This document shows positions 11,131 through 22,129 of a stretch of DNA of 64,000 nucleotides, in pieces. How positions within the stretch are numbered: position 1 is the first letter of the stretch; every line of letters starts with the position of its first letter. The notes under the pieces are model-generated. The model searched no databases. It was given only the letters and a program-made list of their open reading frames with translations, and was not told the DNA's origin. This DNA comes from Kingdonia uniflora (taxonomy: Eukaryota > Streptophyta > Magnoliopsida > Ranunculales > Circaeasteraceae). The stretch lies in assembly GCA_014058105.1 (NCBI GenBank), contig JACGCM010002082.1, positions 1,426,001 through 1,490,000 of the forward strand. The letters run 5' to 3'. The position numbers were made by a program, and so were the translations under genes.

Positions 11131-11974
11131 GTTACATCCCCAAAAGTCATTTTTTTGGTAAACGTCTTCATCAGCTCGTTGTATACATTCGCCTCTCACC
11201 AAAACTAGGTTATCATTCCACACTTTACCATCGGAATCGAGGTCGAAGAATTGAGGCCTTGGATAAACAGTAGAAAAATAAGCACCCCAGTGGCGCTAAA
11301 ATACTTAACATTATAGTACTTCGAGATATCTTTAAAGGTCAATCTCCTTTTCCTTCCCTCATCAGCCAACTTTGAATTTAGTGTTTTACAAACATTGATC
11401 ACCTCATATATATTCCCATTTAACTGGGCAGGGCAAGCTCTGATCCTACTCATTATACCCTTAGCAAAATTACTCAGGGGCACACTCAGTCCATAGTCTA
11501 ACTGAGATAGATAACAAAGAAATCCTTCTTCCAAGTCTTCCGACTCGTTCCCATCAAAGTATTCCAAAGAAATTTATTAGCAATTCCTCTCGCAATCCTT
11601 TCATCCTCTAAGTCAGAAAGTGGGTAGTACGAAAGCTCACTCTCCTCATTGAAGTACTTTCAGTGCATTTTCCCCTTATACTCCAGTAAATTTCCCCAAA
11701 CATCCTTCAAACTACCATTATACGTACAAAACTCCTTCCTGGCATCAGCCCCCTCTGAATAACTATGTAAGATAATAGTTAAATCGGTATCACCATCCCT
11801 ATCCTCGTCTAACCTATTACTAATGGGATCAACCTCATATCTTGCAAAAGCCACTTCTTCAATTTCTATATTTTTTTCCTCTCTAGGTCGGCCAAAGGTA
11901 TAAGGGTTCATCTCGAGGGATGAGTTTGACACAGAAGGTATCCTTCTTATTAACACTTTATCACGCATCTACAC
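11131..11974 (-). pseudogene. Large antisense gene of element C, 5' coding exon
   Basis: The coding exon starts at an ATG (11966-11968), 7 nt after an acceptor at 11975, with MRDKVLIRRIPSVSNSS. The frames continue leftwards through TYNGSLKDVWGNLLEY, EYFDGNESEDLEEGFLCY, NFAKGIMSRIRACPAQLNG and, after a shift near 11280, RPQFFDLDSDGKVWNDN and RGECIQRADED. The B gene has the same blocks in the same order (EYFDGN, NNLAKGIMNLISACPIQMN, RPRFFDLNSAG, GDCLQRDDEE). That conservation in two elements supports a real coding gene. I suspect it belongs to the putative gypsy-type transposon protein group. The exon is cut by element D at 11130. Role unknown. Confidence 0.75.
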
Positions 11975-12287
11975 CTACATCGAGGTCCAGGTATTTTATC
12001 AATTTCAGCTCCTCAATTCATAATATTCAAATTAAAAACCAATTATACATATCTAATAAGATAAGATTTACTAGACCCATTTTCTATGAGATATAGAATT
12101 ATAATAACTTCAAAACAAATCATTTTTCTTTTTCCCCCAATATTCATTACAAAACAAATAACCTTTCAAAATGAGGAATGGGAATTTCAAAATTCAAACT
12201 AAGACTAGAGGGAAAATCATCAAACAAAAATCCTAGATTCTACATCAAACCAAGAACAATGAAAAATAACTAGAGAAATCCACTAAC
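11975..12287 (-). other. Leader intron of C's antisense gene
   Basis: On the minus strand a donor reads GAAG then GTTAGTGG at 12287, and an acceptor reads CTCGATGTAG at 11975. The ATG of the coding exon follows 7 nt later. Element B has the same design (29208-29419). Splicing is inferred from the sequence only. Confidence 0.6.
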
Positions 12288-12484
12288 CTTCAATAACTAA
12301 AGACCAATTAGGCACAAAAGTTCCCACCCTTTTCACCACATGTTCAGATAAAAGGTTCTTTGTCGCCTTCACAGATACTACTAATTCTTCCTCTCTGATT
12401 GAACAAAAAAGATTCTCTTTTTCTCTCTCTCTAAAAAAAATTTCTCTCTGGTTTTGCACAAAAAAAATTAAGAAGAAGATGAAG

Positions 12485-12492
12485 TATTTATA
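12485..12492 (-). promoter_or_regulatory. Minus-strand TATA box of C's antisense gene
   Basis: TATAAATA on the minus strand stands about 200 bp before the leader donor. A GA-rich stretch (CT-rich on the plus strand, 12419-12455) follows it, as expected for a plant 5' UTR. The B gene has the same box at 29654-29661. Confidence 0.55.
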
Positions 12493-13025
12493 ATGTGCCC
12501 CTCTAACTGCTAATAGCTATTGAAAACTTTATCGGCCGAGGCGTCCTTTCCCATTTTCATGTCAGACAACTCATACCTTTTGGAATTCACACCCCTTTCA
12601 TCATTACCCCCATTAATATACTTGTAATGAGACAAATCTTTTTTTTTTCTCTCTCTCTCTCCTACTCATCCTTCTTTCAAAATTTCCTACCTCCATGACA
12701 GTCCTTACTAGCTCATTACACAAAAATCAAACTTGATGCTAAAATCTTTCAACAAAACTCTACAATAATCTACTCATTTACCAATCCTAACAGAACAATC
12801 TCAAGATATTTATTAATAAATGGACGGATATACCAATGAGAACTAAAACTCAAAATTCAAATTATTTTACCAGAGTACACAGAATTCAAGGAGAAAATTA
12901 AGGACAGTCAAACTGAGAATATTATTCCCTTATTTCACAAGTTCAAACAAAATCGACCTCCATATAAATCAAATTTCTAAAAATAATTACATTTAAAACA
13001 ACCGAGGTGCCCTATAGTACCACAT
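12493..13025. other. Spacer between antisense genes of C
   Basis: No ORF or RNA gene is visible. The stretch is AT-rich with a TCTCTCTCTCTCTC tract at 12649-12662. It would hold the upstream promoter part of the large antisense gene and the 3' end of the small one. Confidence 0.5.
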
Positions 13026-13330
13026 CTAATAATATCGCCCTCCAGGGATCATCTCATCTTCCTCGGCTATCTCATCAAGAGCGATCTCCCTCACATCAAT
13101 CTTTCAAGCTTCAGGCACGATAATCATATCACGAAAGATTTACATCAAAAGTGTCGATCCACTTCAATTTCCTACTCATTCGAATTCAAACCTTCCACCT
13201 ACAAAATAAAGATAGGTATCTCGGCATCATATGAAAGTACTATGAAGATTTGTTCACGTACTTTAACAATCTTTATCGCCAATTGCTCTTCAGTTGCATG
13301 ACGAGCCCTCTGAGAACAAGTTCTCACCAT
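13026..13330 (-). pseudogene. Small antisense ORF C-s1 (MVRT family)
   Basis: The minus-strand ATG at 13330 starts MVRTCSQRARHATEEQ and continues LAIKIVKVREQIF and YDAEIP. The matching ORF of element B starts MVRTRF and shares LAIKI, RE and YDAE(I/F)P at the same spacing. Shifts break it after about 45 codons, and a later frame ends EEDEMIPGGRYY at 13026. It is basic at the N terminus with no domain I recognise. It lies between the large antisense gene and the 3' LTR, where A also has small ORFs. Being conserved in two elements, it is more than a chance ORF. Function unknown. Confidence 0.55.
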
Positions 13331-13363
13331 GATTTCTATAAAGAACTATTTACTAAGTCCCTC

Positions 13364-13371
13364 TATTTATA
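13364..13371 (-). promoter_or_regulatory. Minus-strand TATA box of C-s1
   Basis: CTATAAATAG on the minus strand lies 34 bp before the MVRT start codon. That spacing would give a leader of only a few nucleotides. Confidence 0.5.
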
Positions 13372-13595
13372 GATAAACAAAGAAATATATATTATCAAAT
13401 TGCACGTATACAAGGATAAAGATACTACAGGATAGAGATGAACAATTTTCACGGTTATCCATAACAACTATAATACAAATGGTTCGGCAAACAAAAATTT
13501 TATGTTCAAAAATAATAATGCACTGGCTCAACAAATATCATTTAAATAAATCAACAAAGATGATTACCATAGTTCGAGATAGTTATTTCGATTAG

Positions 13596-14068
13596 TGTAG
13601 TTGCATATTTCCCAGATTCGACAAGGAGAAACTAGTAAGACTTAGTCGAAGATATTATTTCAGTCAAGAAGATGTCACACCCGCGACTACAGAGCTTGAC
13701 CCACTACAGTAACCGTTACGGTTGGTTAAATAGGGCCGTTGCAGGGAGATCTACAAAGTTTGCCCACTGTTCGCCAAAATAGGAAACTATTTATTTTTGT
13801 AACTGTCTATATCTACTTTAAATACAGGCATCGAATATGTTAATCCGATCTGCAACCCTTTCATTCTTGTATACTTTCACGTTCTTACTGTTTGCCAATT
13901 GTAATAAACTAGCATCTATTGGATTTCTTACCGAAATCCTCCTCAAGGTCGCTGTTTTTCTCAGGTTTTACTGAGTTTCTATGTAAAATCCAGTGTGTTC
14001 AAGTTATAGTTATAATTTCCTTACTAAAGTATTGGTGAAGTTTTCCTTCTGGATAACACGCCATTACA
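13596..14068 (+). repeat. 5' LTR of element A
   Basis: The 473-bp LTR is paired with 38627-39099, the same length. Both share CATATTTCCCAGATTCGACA at the start and AACACGCCATTACA at the end. Confidence 0.95.
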
Positions 14069-14090
14069 ATTGGCTTCGTCTATGGGAATA
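14069..14090 (+). other. Probable primer binding site of A, decayed
   Basis: ATTGGCTTCGTCTATGGGA directly follows the LTR. It resembles the sites after the B LTR (TTTGCCGCCGTCTGTGGGA) and the H LTR (TTTGGCACCGTCTGTAGGA). I cannot assign the tRNA. Confidence 0.55.
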
Positions 14091-14289
14091 CCACACTTTA
14101 TCTTTGCCAACTGTGATTCTTGGCAATCCGATGACAAATATGAACCTCAGAAGTACCTCCAGTACTCAGAGGAACCACGAGATCAGCCCCATACCTGCCT
14201 TTCCAGAAGCTATCGATATATACAATGTTGTAGTCAAACTTCAAAAGTAAATAAAATCTAACAGGGTCCAGTGGCTCGAAGATCAACGA

Positions 14290-15950
14290 ATCCACGCCCA
14301 ACCTCTTCAAGTTGAGAGAGACGAGAGGAGAAAAGCCCTGGAATAACAGAGCCAAACCTATTAGAAGGAAATTGAAATTTTATGTAGACATAAAGATCAA
14401 TTCACCATATGTCAAACATCACCTCCTCAAGCCCGAAGCGATCATCGATCCAGAGCCACGCAGAGGGAGAACTTACCAAGAGAAGAACACATTTAAACTT
14501 CTAGATCTAGAACAAGGAACCTAGACAGAGCTTCTCAACATTTTAGCTTTACTTGATCAGCATCGGCCACCCAACGAAGTCAAGATACACGTCACCAAAC
14601 CCTACCACCACTGGTGAGGTGACCAGTGAGAGATAGGTTGGGACTCGAAGGGCAAGGCAATTTTGATCCTCAAATTGCAGCCTTACCCAATACTTTTCAA
14701 CAATTTATAACCCTGGATGATCTGAGCAGTAGGATTCAAACTATATATTCTGACAATCCAAGCCGAAGATCTATTCTCGATAGGATTGAAACAAATCCTA
14801 TTTCCCCTCATCTCGAAGTCATGTCAGTCCTATAAAAAATTTGCATGCCGAGGTTTCATCAATATATGGGGATCACTGATCCTCTCACCCACATTTATCA
14901 CTTCACGGCAGCAGTTGGATAATACTTCAAACTTGATCACATGTTATGTCGGCTGTTTAACATGAGCCTTAAGGAAGAATCTTTCCGGTGGATTCATACT
15001 ATTCCCGAAGGTTCCATCACCAGTTTTAACCAGTTACATCGACTCTTCGAGTCAAATTATGCGTATGTGAAGGAGCGAAAAATAACAGTCGATTTGTTGC
15101 TCCTTTTCGAGCAAGGTACGAATGAAACCTTAGCTAGCTTTTACAAGCATTTCCTGCAAAAAAATAAGAAAAATTAGGAATTCAAATCCCAAAATTGTCG
15201 TTCCAGCATTTACTTCCGCACTCCACATCGATTTTAGCGTTAGAGAATAACTAACCTTCCACAAACCTAAGACAGTGATGGAAATGATCGATGTTGTCAA
15301 TAACTATATTAAACTCGAGTGATCCAAGAAAGATATGATGAAGGGCTCCTCAGTCATTTATGCATCCGATACATTTTTATCGCCACCTCCAAAGTCAGCA
15401 AGTAATGTGGCTCCTAAATAGTGTGGACGAACCACCGATAACGTCTAAAAGAGAGACCCATCCCAGTCCTGCCTCTGATGACAACCACTCTCTGCCATTT
15501 TACCAATAATAAAGGGTGATGCCTTGTTTTGAGAAGCACAGGCGACTCCTAATTTACCAAACAAACCCTTCTGCCAGTATCACAATGTGCATAGCCATGA
15601 GACTGATAACAATTATTCCCTAATACGGATCTTTCACCATATTCTACTCCCAGGAAGACTTCACGAGTATGTAGTCGATGTCCAGGAGTTCCTCGAAGAA
15701 GAGACAAAAAAAAAAGGTCGAACAAGAACAAGGACAAAGCCAAGCTCGCCATCTTTATATGATTGAAATTGAGAAGGGAAAGAAGAGAAAGAAAGCCGAC
15801 ATAATCACATCCTGCTGTAAGATGACGTCATCAGAAAAATCTGTAAAACTTTTACCCAGCTTCAGCAAAGCCAAATGCCCATATCACATTTCCTTTTAAG
15901 ATTGCGACACCAGCAATGTCAAGTTCCCTCATGATGACCCACTGGTTATA
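14290..15950 (+). pseudogene. Gag of element A, broken
   Basis: Frames at 14626-14835 and 14941-15177 hold the retrotransposon gag core (NTFQQFITLDDL, FNMSLKEESFRWIHTIPEGS, FNQLHRLFESNY), which matches B (FAISLQEEPLR, FDQLQKQFIKTY). Downstream, frames near 15590 give HETDNNYSLIRIF and GRLHEYVVDVQEFLEE, like HETDNCYALQRFLEYIF in H, the Cys/His-rich end of Tat gag. Stops and shifts separate the pieces. It would form virus-like particles and bind the RNA. The exact start is unclear; basic frames such as VERDERRKALE precede it from about 14290. Confidence 0.75.
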
Positions 15951-16210
15951 ATGCTCAAAGTAGAACAAGACTACTTACGCACATTTCTTGTTGATACAGG
16001 AAGCGCAACAAACATTTTATTCAAGAGAGCCATTGATGTTTTAGGCGTTAAAGATTCGGCTAAAGCTTTGATAACAACTATCGCAGGGTTTAACAGTTCT
16101 AAAGAATTTGTCTTGGGAGAAATCATACTACATATTTAAGCAGGACCAAAAACCACCTACGTGAAATTTATTATCCTTGATGCTGAGTCAAAATATTTGG
16201 GATCTTAGGA
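15951..16210 (+). pseudogene. Aspartic protease of element A
   Basis: The frame from 15951 reads MLKVEQDYLRTFLVDTGSAT, with the catalytic DTGS intact, followed by NILFKRAIDVLGV and a second conserved strand (IAGFNSS, then GEIILHI). The sister copy in B has IDTGSGIEILF at the same place. It ends in stops near 16140. This enzyme would cut the gag-pol polyprotein. Confidence 0.8.
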
Positions 16211-16412
16211 AGAAGTTGGCTTCATTCTATTAAGGCAGTGTTATCGATATATTATCTTGCCTTACGATTTCTAACAGATCATGGAGTAAATGAAATCAAA
16301 GGGAGTCAAGCTGTGGCATGAATATGCAAAAATACTACCACAAACTCTCACACAATAAAATTCCTGAAAGTATAGCAATTACAACAGGAGCCACCTCCAA
16401 CATTCGAGCAAC

Positions 16413-17750
16413 ATGACATTAAGTAACATGACACAAAATACCTTTATTAGCTTAAAGCTGTCATCTGACGAAAAAAAAACACTGGTACAACTTTTAAAGA
16501 AAAATGTCGACATCTTTGCATGGTCTTTTCAAGTGATGCCCGGCATCGATCCATCGATTGCATACGACAAACTTAACCTTATTCCAGACAGTAAGGCAAT
16601 TGTGAAGAAGTGACAAAATTTAGCTCTACATCTTCGCGAAGTAGTTAATGAAGAAATTAATAAAATCCTTCGCTTCCGATTCATTCGAGAAGCCAAATAT
16701 CCAAAATGGGTCTCAAACATCGTGGTTATCCCAAAGAAAAATAGGAAAATCAGGGTCTGTGTAAATTTCACTGAGCCAAACAAATTCACTCTAAAAGATA
16801 GCTTTTCCCTCCCTCTGATTCCTCATCTCCTCGACTCCGTAGCGGGCATAAACTTCTTTTGATGATGGATGTTGCTTTCAGTTACAATCAAGTTCCTCTT
16901 AACGAAGAAGACCTGGAAAAGACAATATTTGTTACCAAAAGAGGTCTCTACTATTACATAGTTATGCCCTTTGAATTAAAAAATGCAAGAGCAACTTATC
17001 AGCGACTTGTCACTCAAATGCTTAAAGATCATTTAGGCAAAATCATGGAAGTATACATCGATGACATGATCTGCAAAAGCTTAGAATGGGAGAATCATTA
17101 CAGCAATCTACATACCATCTTTGACATCCTTCAAACTTACCAAATGAAGCTAAACCCAGATAAATATGAATTTGGTGTTGCATCGATAAATTTTTTGGGA
17201 CATCTAGTTAGTAAGAGGGGAATAGAAATTGACCCAGCACAAATCAAAGTACTCATGACAATGCCATCTCTACGAACCCAGAAAGATGTACAAATGCTTG
17301 ATGGAAGGATTGCAGCTCTTTACAGGTTCATCTCCCAGTTATCTGATCAATGCAAACTTCTTTATCTCCTTTTGCGTGGGAATCCAGCTCCAATGTCCAA
17401 GAAGTAGCCCAACGAAATAATCTGGACCCCTGACTATGAATCAACTTTCCAAGATCTTAAAAGATACTTGGGGCGTCCTCCCATAATGATTACATCTGTT
17501 GATGGCGAAGTACTAACAATGTACTTATCAATTACATATGACTTTATCAGTTCCGTCATTATTCGAGAAGACGATGGAGGGGAAAAACTAATCTACTTCA
17601 TCAGCAAAACTCTCATGCCTGATGAAAAGATATATACAACAATTGAAAAGGAGTTACTCACTTTGTTGTATAGTTCTCAAAAGCTTTAACCTTATTTACA
17701 AGCCCACCCCATCAAAGTTATCACCAAGTTTCCCCTCAAATTGGTGCTCT
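16413..17750 (+). pseudogene. Reverse transcriptase and RNase H of element A
   Basis: RT copies the genomic RNA. Frames carry FIREAKYPKWVSNIVVIPKK (16680), RVCVNFTEPNKF (16755), a first catalytic Asp in MMDVAFSYNQVPL (16859) and an intact YIDD (17054-17065). The connection segment NFLGHLVSKRGIEIDP (17190) is clear. The RNase H part follows (MYLSITYDFISSVI, 17520, then IEKELLTLLYSSQKL). Stops near 16611 and 17405 break it. A is better preserved here than B, where YIDD has become YISD. Confidence 0.9.
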
Positions 17751-17781
17751 CTAAAAAAGAAAAATCCTAAAGAATTTAGCA

Positions 17782-18330
17782 ATGGTCTGTATTCCTAGGC
17801 ATATATATGGTATCTCCTTCGAGCAACAAATATTAGTCAAAGGACAAGCAGTAGCTGACTTTTTGGCAGATTTCCCAGTTGAAGACCCCGAATGGGAGGA
17901 ACTCGAAGAAGTACTAGCCGATGACTCTATCGCAAAGCCAGATGCATGGTCGCGAAGCACAGGATAAAGACTCTTAATAAATGGATCTGCTGGACCGCGA
18001 GGGTCAGGGATCCGTATCATCCTCGTTTTACCATCTAATCATCGAACTTAAAAAGCTATCAAACTCAAGTTTTATGTCACCAATAATAAGACAGAGTATG
18101 AAGCTATCCTACATGGACTGGATCTCCTCATTGCACTCAGAGTAGAAGAAATAGTTGTTTATGTCGATTCCATACTCGTAACCAACCATTACAATAAAAT
18201 ATTTAAAATATCAGGCAAGATGGTTGATTACGCAGCTCTGGTCGAAGAAAAAGTAAAGAAATTTAAAACAACAACAATCTCTTATCTCCCTAGAGCTGAA
18301 ATTGCCACGCCGACACATTAGCATACATCA
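17782..18330 (+). pseudogene. Additional RNase H (aRH) of element A
   Basis: Frames hold QAVADFLADFPVEDPEWEEL (17850), the linker usual in Tat elements, then LINGSAGPRGSGIRIILV (17974), TNNKTEYEAILHGLDLL (18083) and VYVDSILVTNH (18159). These are the landmarks of the second, plant-acquired-type RNase H seen in the Tat lineage. The first catalytic Asp (usually DGS) reads NGS here, while the Glu and second Asp remain. Element B has lost this whole segment. Confidence 0.85.
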
Positions 18331-18559
18331 CTGCAATGCTCGAAGACAGTAAAAAAGAACTTTGGATATCGAGGTAATCAAACATTCAAGTCTCGACGTC
18401 AGCTACACCACGCAGATCAAAGTTACCAAAGATAAAGATCCTAAAGATTGGAGAAGACCATTCTATGGATACCTCAATTCTAATACCCTTCCAGACAATA
18501 AAGAAGAAGTTCGATCACTCCTAGCCAAATGTCCATAATTTAAATTCCAAGAAGTGGTC

Positions 18560-19096
18560 TTATATCGAATCACTAGGGGAGGACCGCTGATCAAATGCAT
18601 CTCGCAGAAACAAGTACAAGTCAAAAATAAATTCACGAAGGAATCTATGCAGCTCACGTCTTGGGAAGACCATTACCACAAAGGGCGTTAACTCAAAGGT
18701 TATACTGGTAACAAATATGACAAGACTGCAAAAAATTTGTCAGGAAATGCTACAAGTGCCAAATCTATGCTTAAGGCATTAAAAGCCCAGCCCTCGACTT
18801 ACACATTAGCTATGTCTTTTGGCCATTCAAAAGATGGGCAATTGATATCATTAGTCCCTTCCACCCAGTATTGGGAAACTGAAAGTTTGTTCTTGTGGTA
18901 ACAGACTACTTCACCAAGTAGGTTGAAGCAGTACTACTATGTCACACTGACGAGAACAAAGTCATCAAGTTTCTTTGGGAACACGTCATAACCAGATTTG
19001 GCTATCCAAAAATGATACGATCTGATAACGGTAAGCAATTTATTAGCAACAAGGTCCTCAATTTCCTCCATAAATATAAGATTCAATGTCTACTTG
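18560..19096 (+). pseudogene. Integrase of element A, N-terminal part
   Basis: Frames give YAAHVLGRPLPQRAL and RKCYKCQIYA (HHCC zinc finger, one His weak), then WPFKRWAIDIISPF (first Asp, 18825), VLVVTDYFTK (18895) and IRSDNGKQF (second Asp, 19018). Sequence stops at KIQCLLG where element B inserted. The rest resumes at 32863. Confidence 0.85.
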
Positions 19097-19101
19097 GACA
19101 C
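19097..19101 (+). repeat. Target site duplication of B, left copy
   Basis: GACAC lies directly before the 5' LTR of B and again directly after its 3' LTR (32858-32862). Confidence 0.9.
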
Positions 19102-19722
19102 TATAGGGGCCTATCCCTCGATTTTGCTTAAAATTGAGCTGTCTCCAGTTAAATTACCTCCATGTCACACTCGCGCATTTTTCATACGACTTCTCTAGTC
19201 AGCATTACCGCATACTCCACTAACTGATAAAAAACATAGGTCGAGCTCGAATCGAAAAGCTTAAACAAGTCAAAGCCACCTGTCTCTCTCGAGCTCAATA
19301 GTTACTCAGTCAACCGTCACTAACCACATTGTTCGAAGAACGTGCTCCATTACGATAAAGAACTGCAGAAGAGGCCTATATAAAGAAAAACTTTCAAAAG
19401 AGACAAGGACCAGAAAAATACACGATAAATCACAAGGAAAACTATATTTTCTAAGATTCTCAAGACTTCAAACTTCGTATTCACAAGATCAAGCATTTCT
19501 AAATCTAGAGATCACTTGTAATAAGATATCATCAGCCTCATGCAATAAAAGTTACTATTACAAAAATCCTCACCACGAGGTCGTGGTTTTTTTTACCTAT
19601 TCATTGGTTTTCCACGCTAAACACTTGCATCATTTCTTATTTTCTATTAGATTTTGTCACAGGTATTTTGGTGTAAGAGCTAATTCTAAGCCACTTTGAG
19701 TTCACAGAATTAGGCCATTACA
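19102..19722 (+). repeat. 5' LTR of element B
   Basis: The 621-bp LTR begins TATAGGGGCCTATCCC (TG has become TA) and ends AGGCCATTACA. It is paired with 32238-32857. Many differences between the two are C/T or G/A. Confidence 0.95.
19377..19384 (+). promoter_or_regulatory. TATA box in 5' LTR of B
   Basis: TATATAAA sits in GAGGCCTATATAAAGAAAA and is kept in the 3' LTR at 32513-32520. It is the likely start signal for the sense transcript. Confidence 0.7.
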
Positions 19723-19742
19723 TTTGCCGCCGTCTGTGGGAA
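19723..19742 (+). other. Primer binding site of B
   Basis: TTTGCCGCCGTCTGTGGGAA directly follows the LTR. H has TTTGGCACCGTCTGTAGGAA in the same place. The ancestral form was probably TGGCGCCGTCTGTGGGA. The primer tRNA is not assigned. Confidence 0.65.
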
Positions 19743-19800
19743 AGAGATTCTTTCTACGATATCCTAAGGCATTCAGTCACTCAACTATAACATTTCAATC

Positions 19801-21580
19801 ATGGTCACATCCAGGCGACCAGCAGCTGGAATCCAGCTCGATTCCTCAGTTAAGTCAGAACAACTTACAGAGCTAAGGGCGAATCTCCACACTGAAATAG
19901 AAAAATGCACTGAACTCGAATGCCAATTAACTCTCGACCGAGAGCTCCGTGAGAAGGAGCTCGATGGCGATTGACAAGCTCGTTGGACAATGTTCAAACG
20001 ACATGAAGATTAAATGACAACAATGCAGACTACCTTAAAAGCTCTGCAAAACACTCAGCAGGCTCCTCCAATACAAGATCACGATCAGGTGCCAGAAGCC
20101 TCATGAAGCCACCAGCAAAGCTATTTATAGAAATATTCAGAATAAGCCTCAAATATCCATTTATTTAGGGGGAGAGGCTAAATCTGAGATCAGCCGAGGT
20201 CATTGATTTTCCATACGTCAAGAAGAAGAATAGGGACCTCAGCCTCGAGTTCCAGCACGAGATCGTTTGAGTGAAGGTACCGACACTCATAATCTGTAAC
20301 CTCCTCGTTAAGCCATTTAACCGACCCATCACTACGTTACACAAAAGTATATGGACCAACGCATTAAGAATTTGATCGAAGCACAAGTTCCAGGCACTAC
20401 CGACGACCTTACCAAACTACAAGGAAGTCCAATTGCCAAAGAACTATTTGATATGGACATTCCGAAAGGTTTCCATACTCCAAAAATTTGCAAATACAAG
20501 GGTACCAATCCAAAGGAGCACATTCAACAATACCGTGACATATTGGGATTGCACTCCAATTTCAACCACATCCTCTGCCACTTGTTCGCCATAAGTCTAC
20601 AGGAGGAACCACTCCGATAGTTCCACTCTCTACCTGAAGACTCCATATACACATTTGACCAGCTGCAAAAGCAATTCATTAAGACGTATGCACACAACGG
20701 AGACAAAGAAGAAGATTTGTATTCTCATATCAGTCTCAAACAGTCCCACAGAGAGAAACTCGAGGTATTTGCAAAAAAGTTCTTGGAGCTCGCGCGTAAA
20801 GTAGACAATCTCGATCAAAAAATAGCTGTTACTGCTTTCACCAATGCACTCTAGCTCAACTGCAAAGCCAAAGAGCACCTCTTCCTCAATAAACCTGCAA
20901 CTTTGAAAGACGTGATCACCAAGGTCAGCAGTTACGTCGACCTAGAAAGGATGATGTTCGAAAGGCATAAATCTACCAAATCCATCCTTACCACGAAAGG
21001 TCCATTTACATATCAGAACACTGAACCAAAGGAGGACCAGGGTGACCAAAAGTGCGCCAAGGGAAACACCGGCAACCCTCAGAAAGGCAGATCATAAGTC
21101 AAGTCGGTCCTCCTAAAGATGAATGTTCAAAACTCATCAATCTTTCCAATCCTCAGAAAGGATACGCTCTACTGTCTTTCCCAACCATTGGAACCAATCG
21201 AGAACCGACCATACTGCATGCATCATAAGGTAAACCATCATTCTACTGACAATTACTATGCTTTGTAGAGGTTGCTCAAGTACATTTTCAAGGAGGGAAG
21301 GATGCTTGAATATATTATCGACCTGGAATCATACAGGGATAGCAGCTATAAAAAGTAGCTTGAAGTTGTCCAGGTTAAAGATCAAGCTGAGGAGAAGCAT
21401 CTTTACCATATACACCATAGCAACATGATCAAGATCAACTAGATCACCAACTCTAACATATTCAAGAGGAGAAAACTAGCCGAATGCTGTGATCTCACAC
21501 CTCAAGAAAAAGAAACTAAACTTCTACCTGAGTCGAGCAATCGCCAGCTTGGGATCTTATTCAAAGATTGTGATACTAGC
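19801..21580 (+). pseudogene. Gag of element B, broken
   Basis: The ATG at 19801 starts MVTSRRPAAGIQLDSSVK, closely like H (MVTSKRPATGVQLN at 61964), and is followed by a charged helix (LREKELDG). The core runs 20351-21097 with LQGSPIAKELFDMDIPKGF, FAISLQEEPLR, YTFDQLQKQFIKTY and a basic tail. Near 21215 YCMHHKVNHHSTDNYYAL gives the zinc-binding segment with one Cys changed to Tyr. Stops (for example at 19972, 20618 and 20852) and shifts interrupt it. It would build particles around the RNA. Confidence 0.8.
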
Positions 21581-21599
21581 CATGTCAAGTTTCTACATC

Positions 21600-22054
21600 A
21601 GGATACATTAGTTATAATGCTCAAGATGAAAAAATTTGTCCTGCACACAATGATGATTGATACCGGCAGTGGTATTGAGATCCTCTTTCAAAGTACTATC
21701 GACCAAATGGGATTGGCCGTTTAAGTCATTCAAAGTAGCACCGATATCAGTGGTTTCAATGGTTCTAAAGAAGAGTGAGTAGGGAAGATCATATTGCCTA
21801 TTACCGCAGGACCAGCCACAATCAACATCGTCTTCTATGTAATCAACGCAAAATCCCGTTATCTCGAGAATATGGACCGTTGCTGGATTCATAACATGGA
21901 AGCGATCGCTTTCACCTATCATCAAGCACTTCATTTTAGACACAGTGACGACATCTATGAGATTAGGGGTAGTCAAAAGCTTTCTCGAGCTTACGAAAAC
22001 ACCATCTTTGCTATTCTAGATACCTCTAACAGATATGCTGCATATCAATTATAG
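21600..22054 (+). pseudogene. Aspartic protease of element B
   Basis: VIMLKMKKFVLHTMMIDTGS (21612) carries the active site DTGS at 21659-21670, then GIEILFQSTIDQMGLAV and GFNGSKEE. A plus frame to 22054 adds the C-terminal half. A stop at 21723 and a shift break it. Confidence 0.75.
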
Positions 22055-22129
22055 CAAGCTGGTCACCCCGATGATCAGCCATCCACAGAGGAACCCACAG
22101 ATTACATCAACAACGAATGGCCTGGCCAA

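Noticed and set aside
13596..14068. LTR of A grouped with those of B, C, H
   Set aside because: The LTR of A lacks the TCCCTCGA start and shares only the TTACA end.
21794..22054. Separate gene
   Set aside because: It is the C-terminal half of B's protease region.
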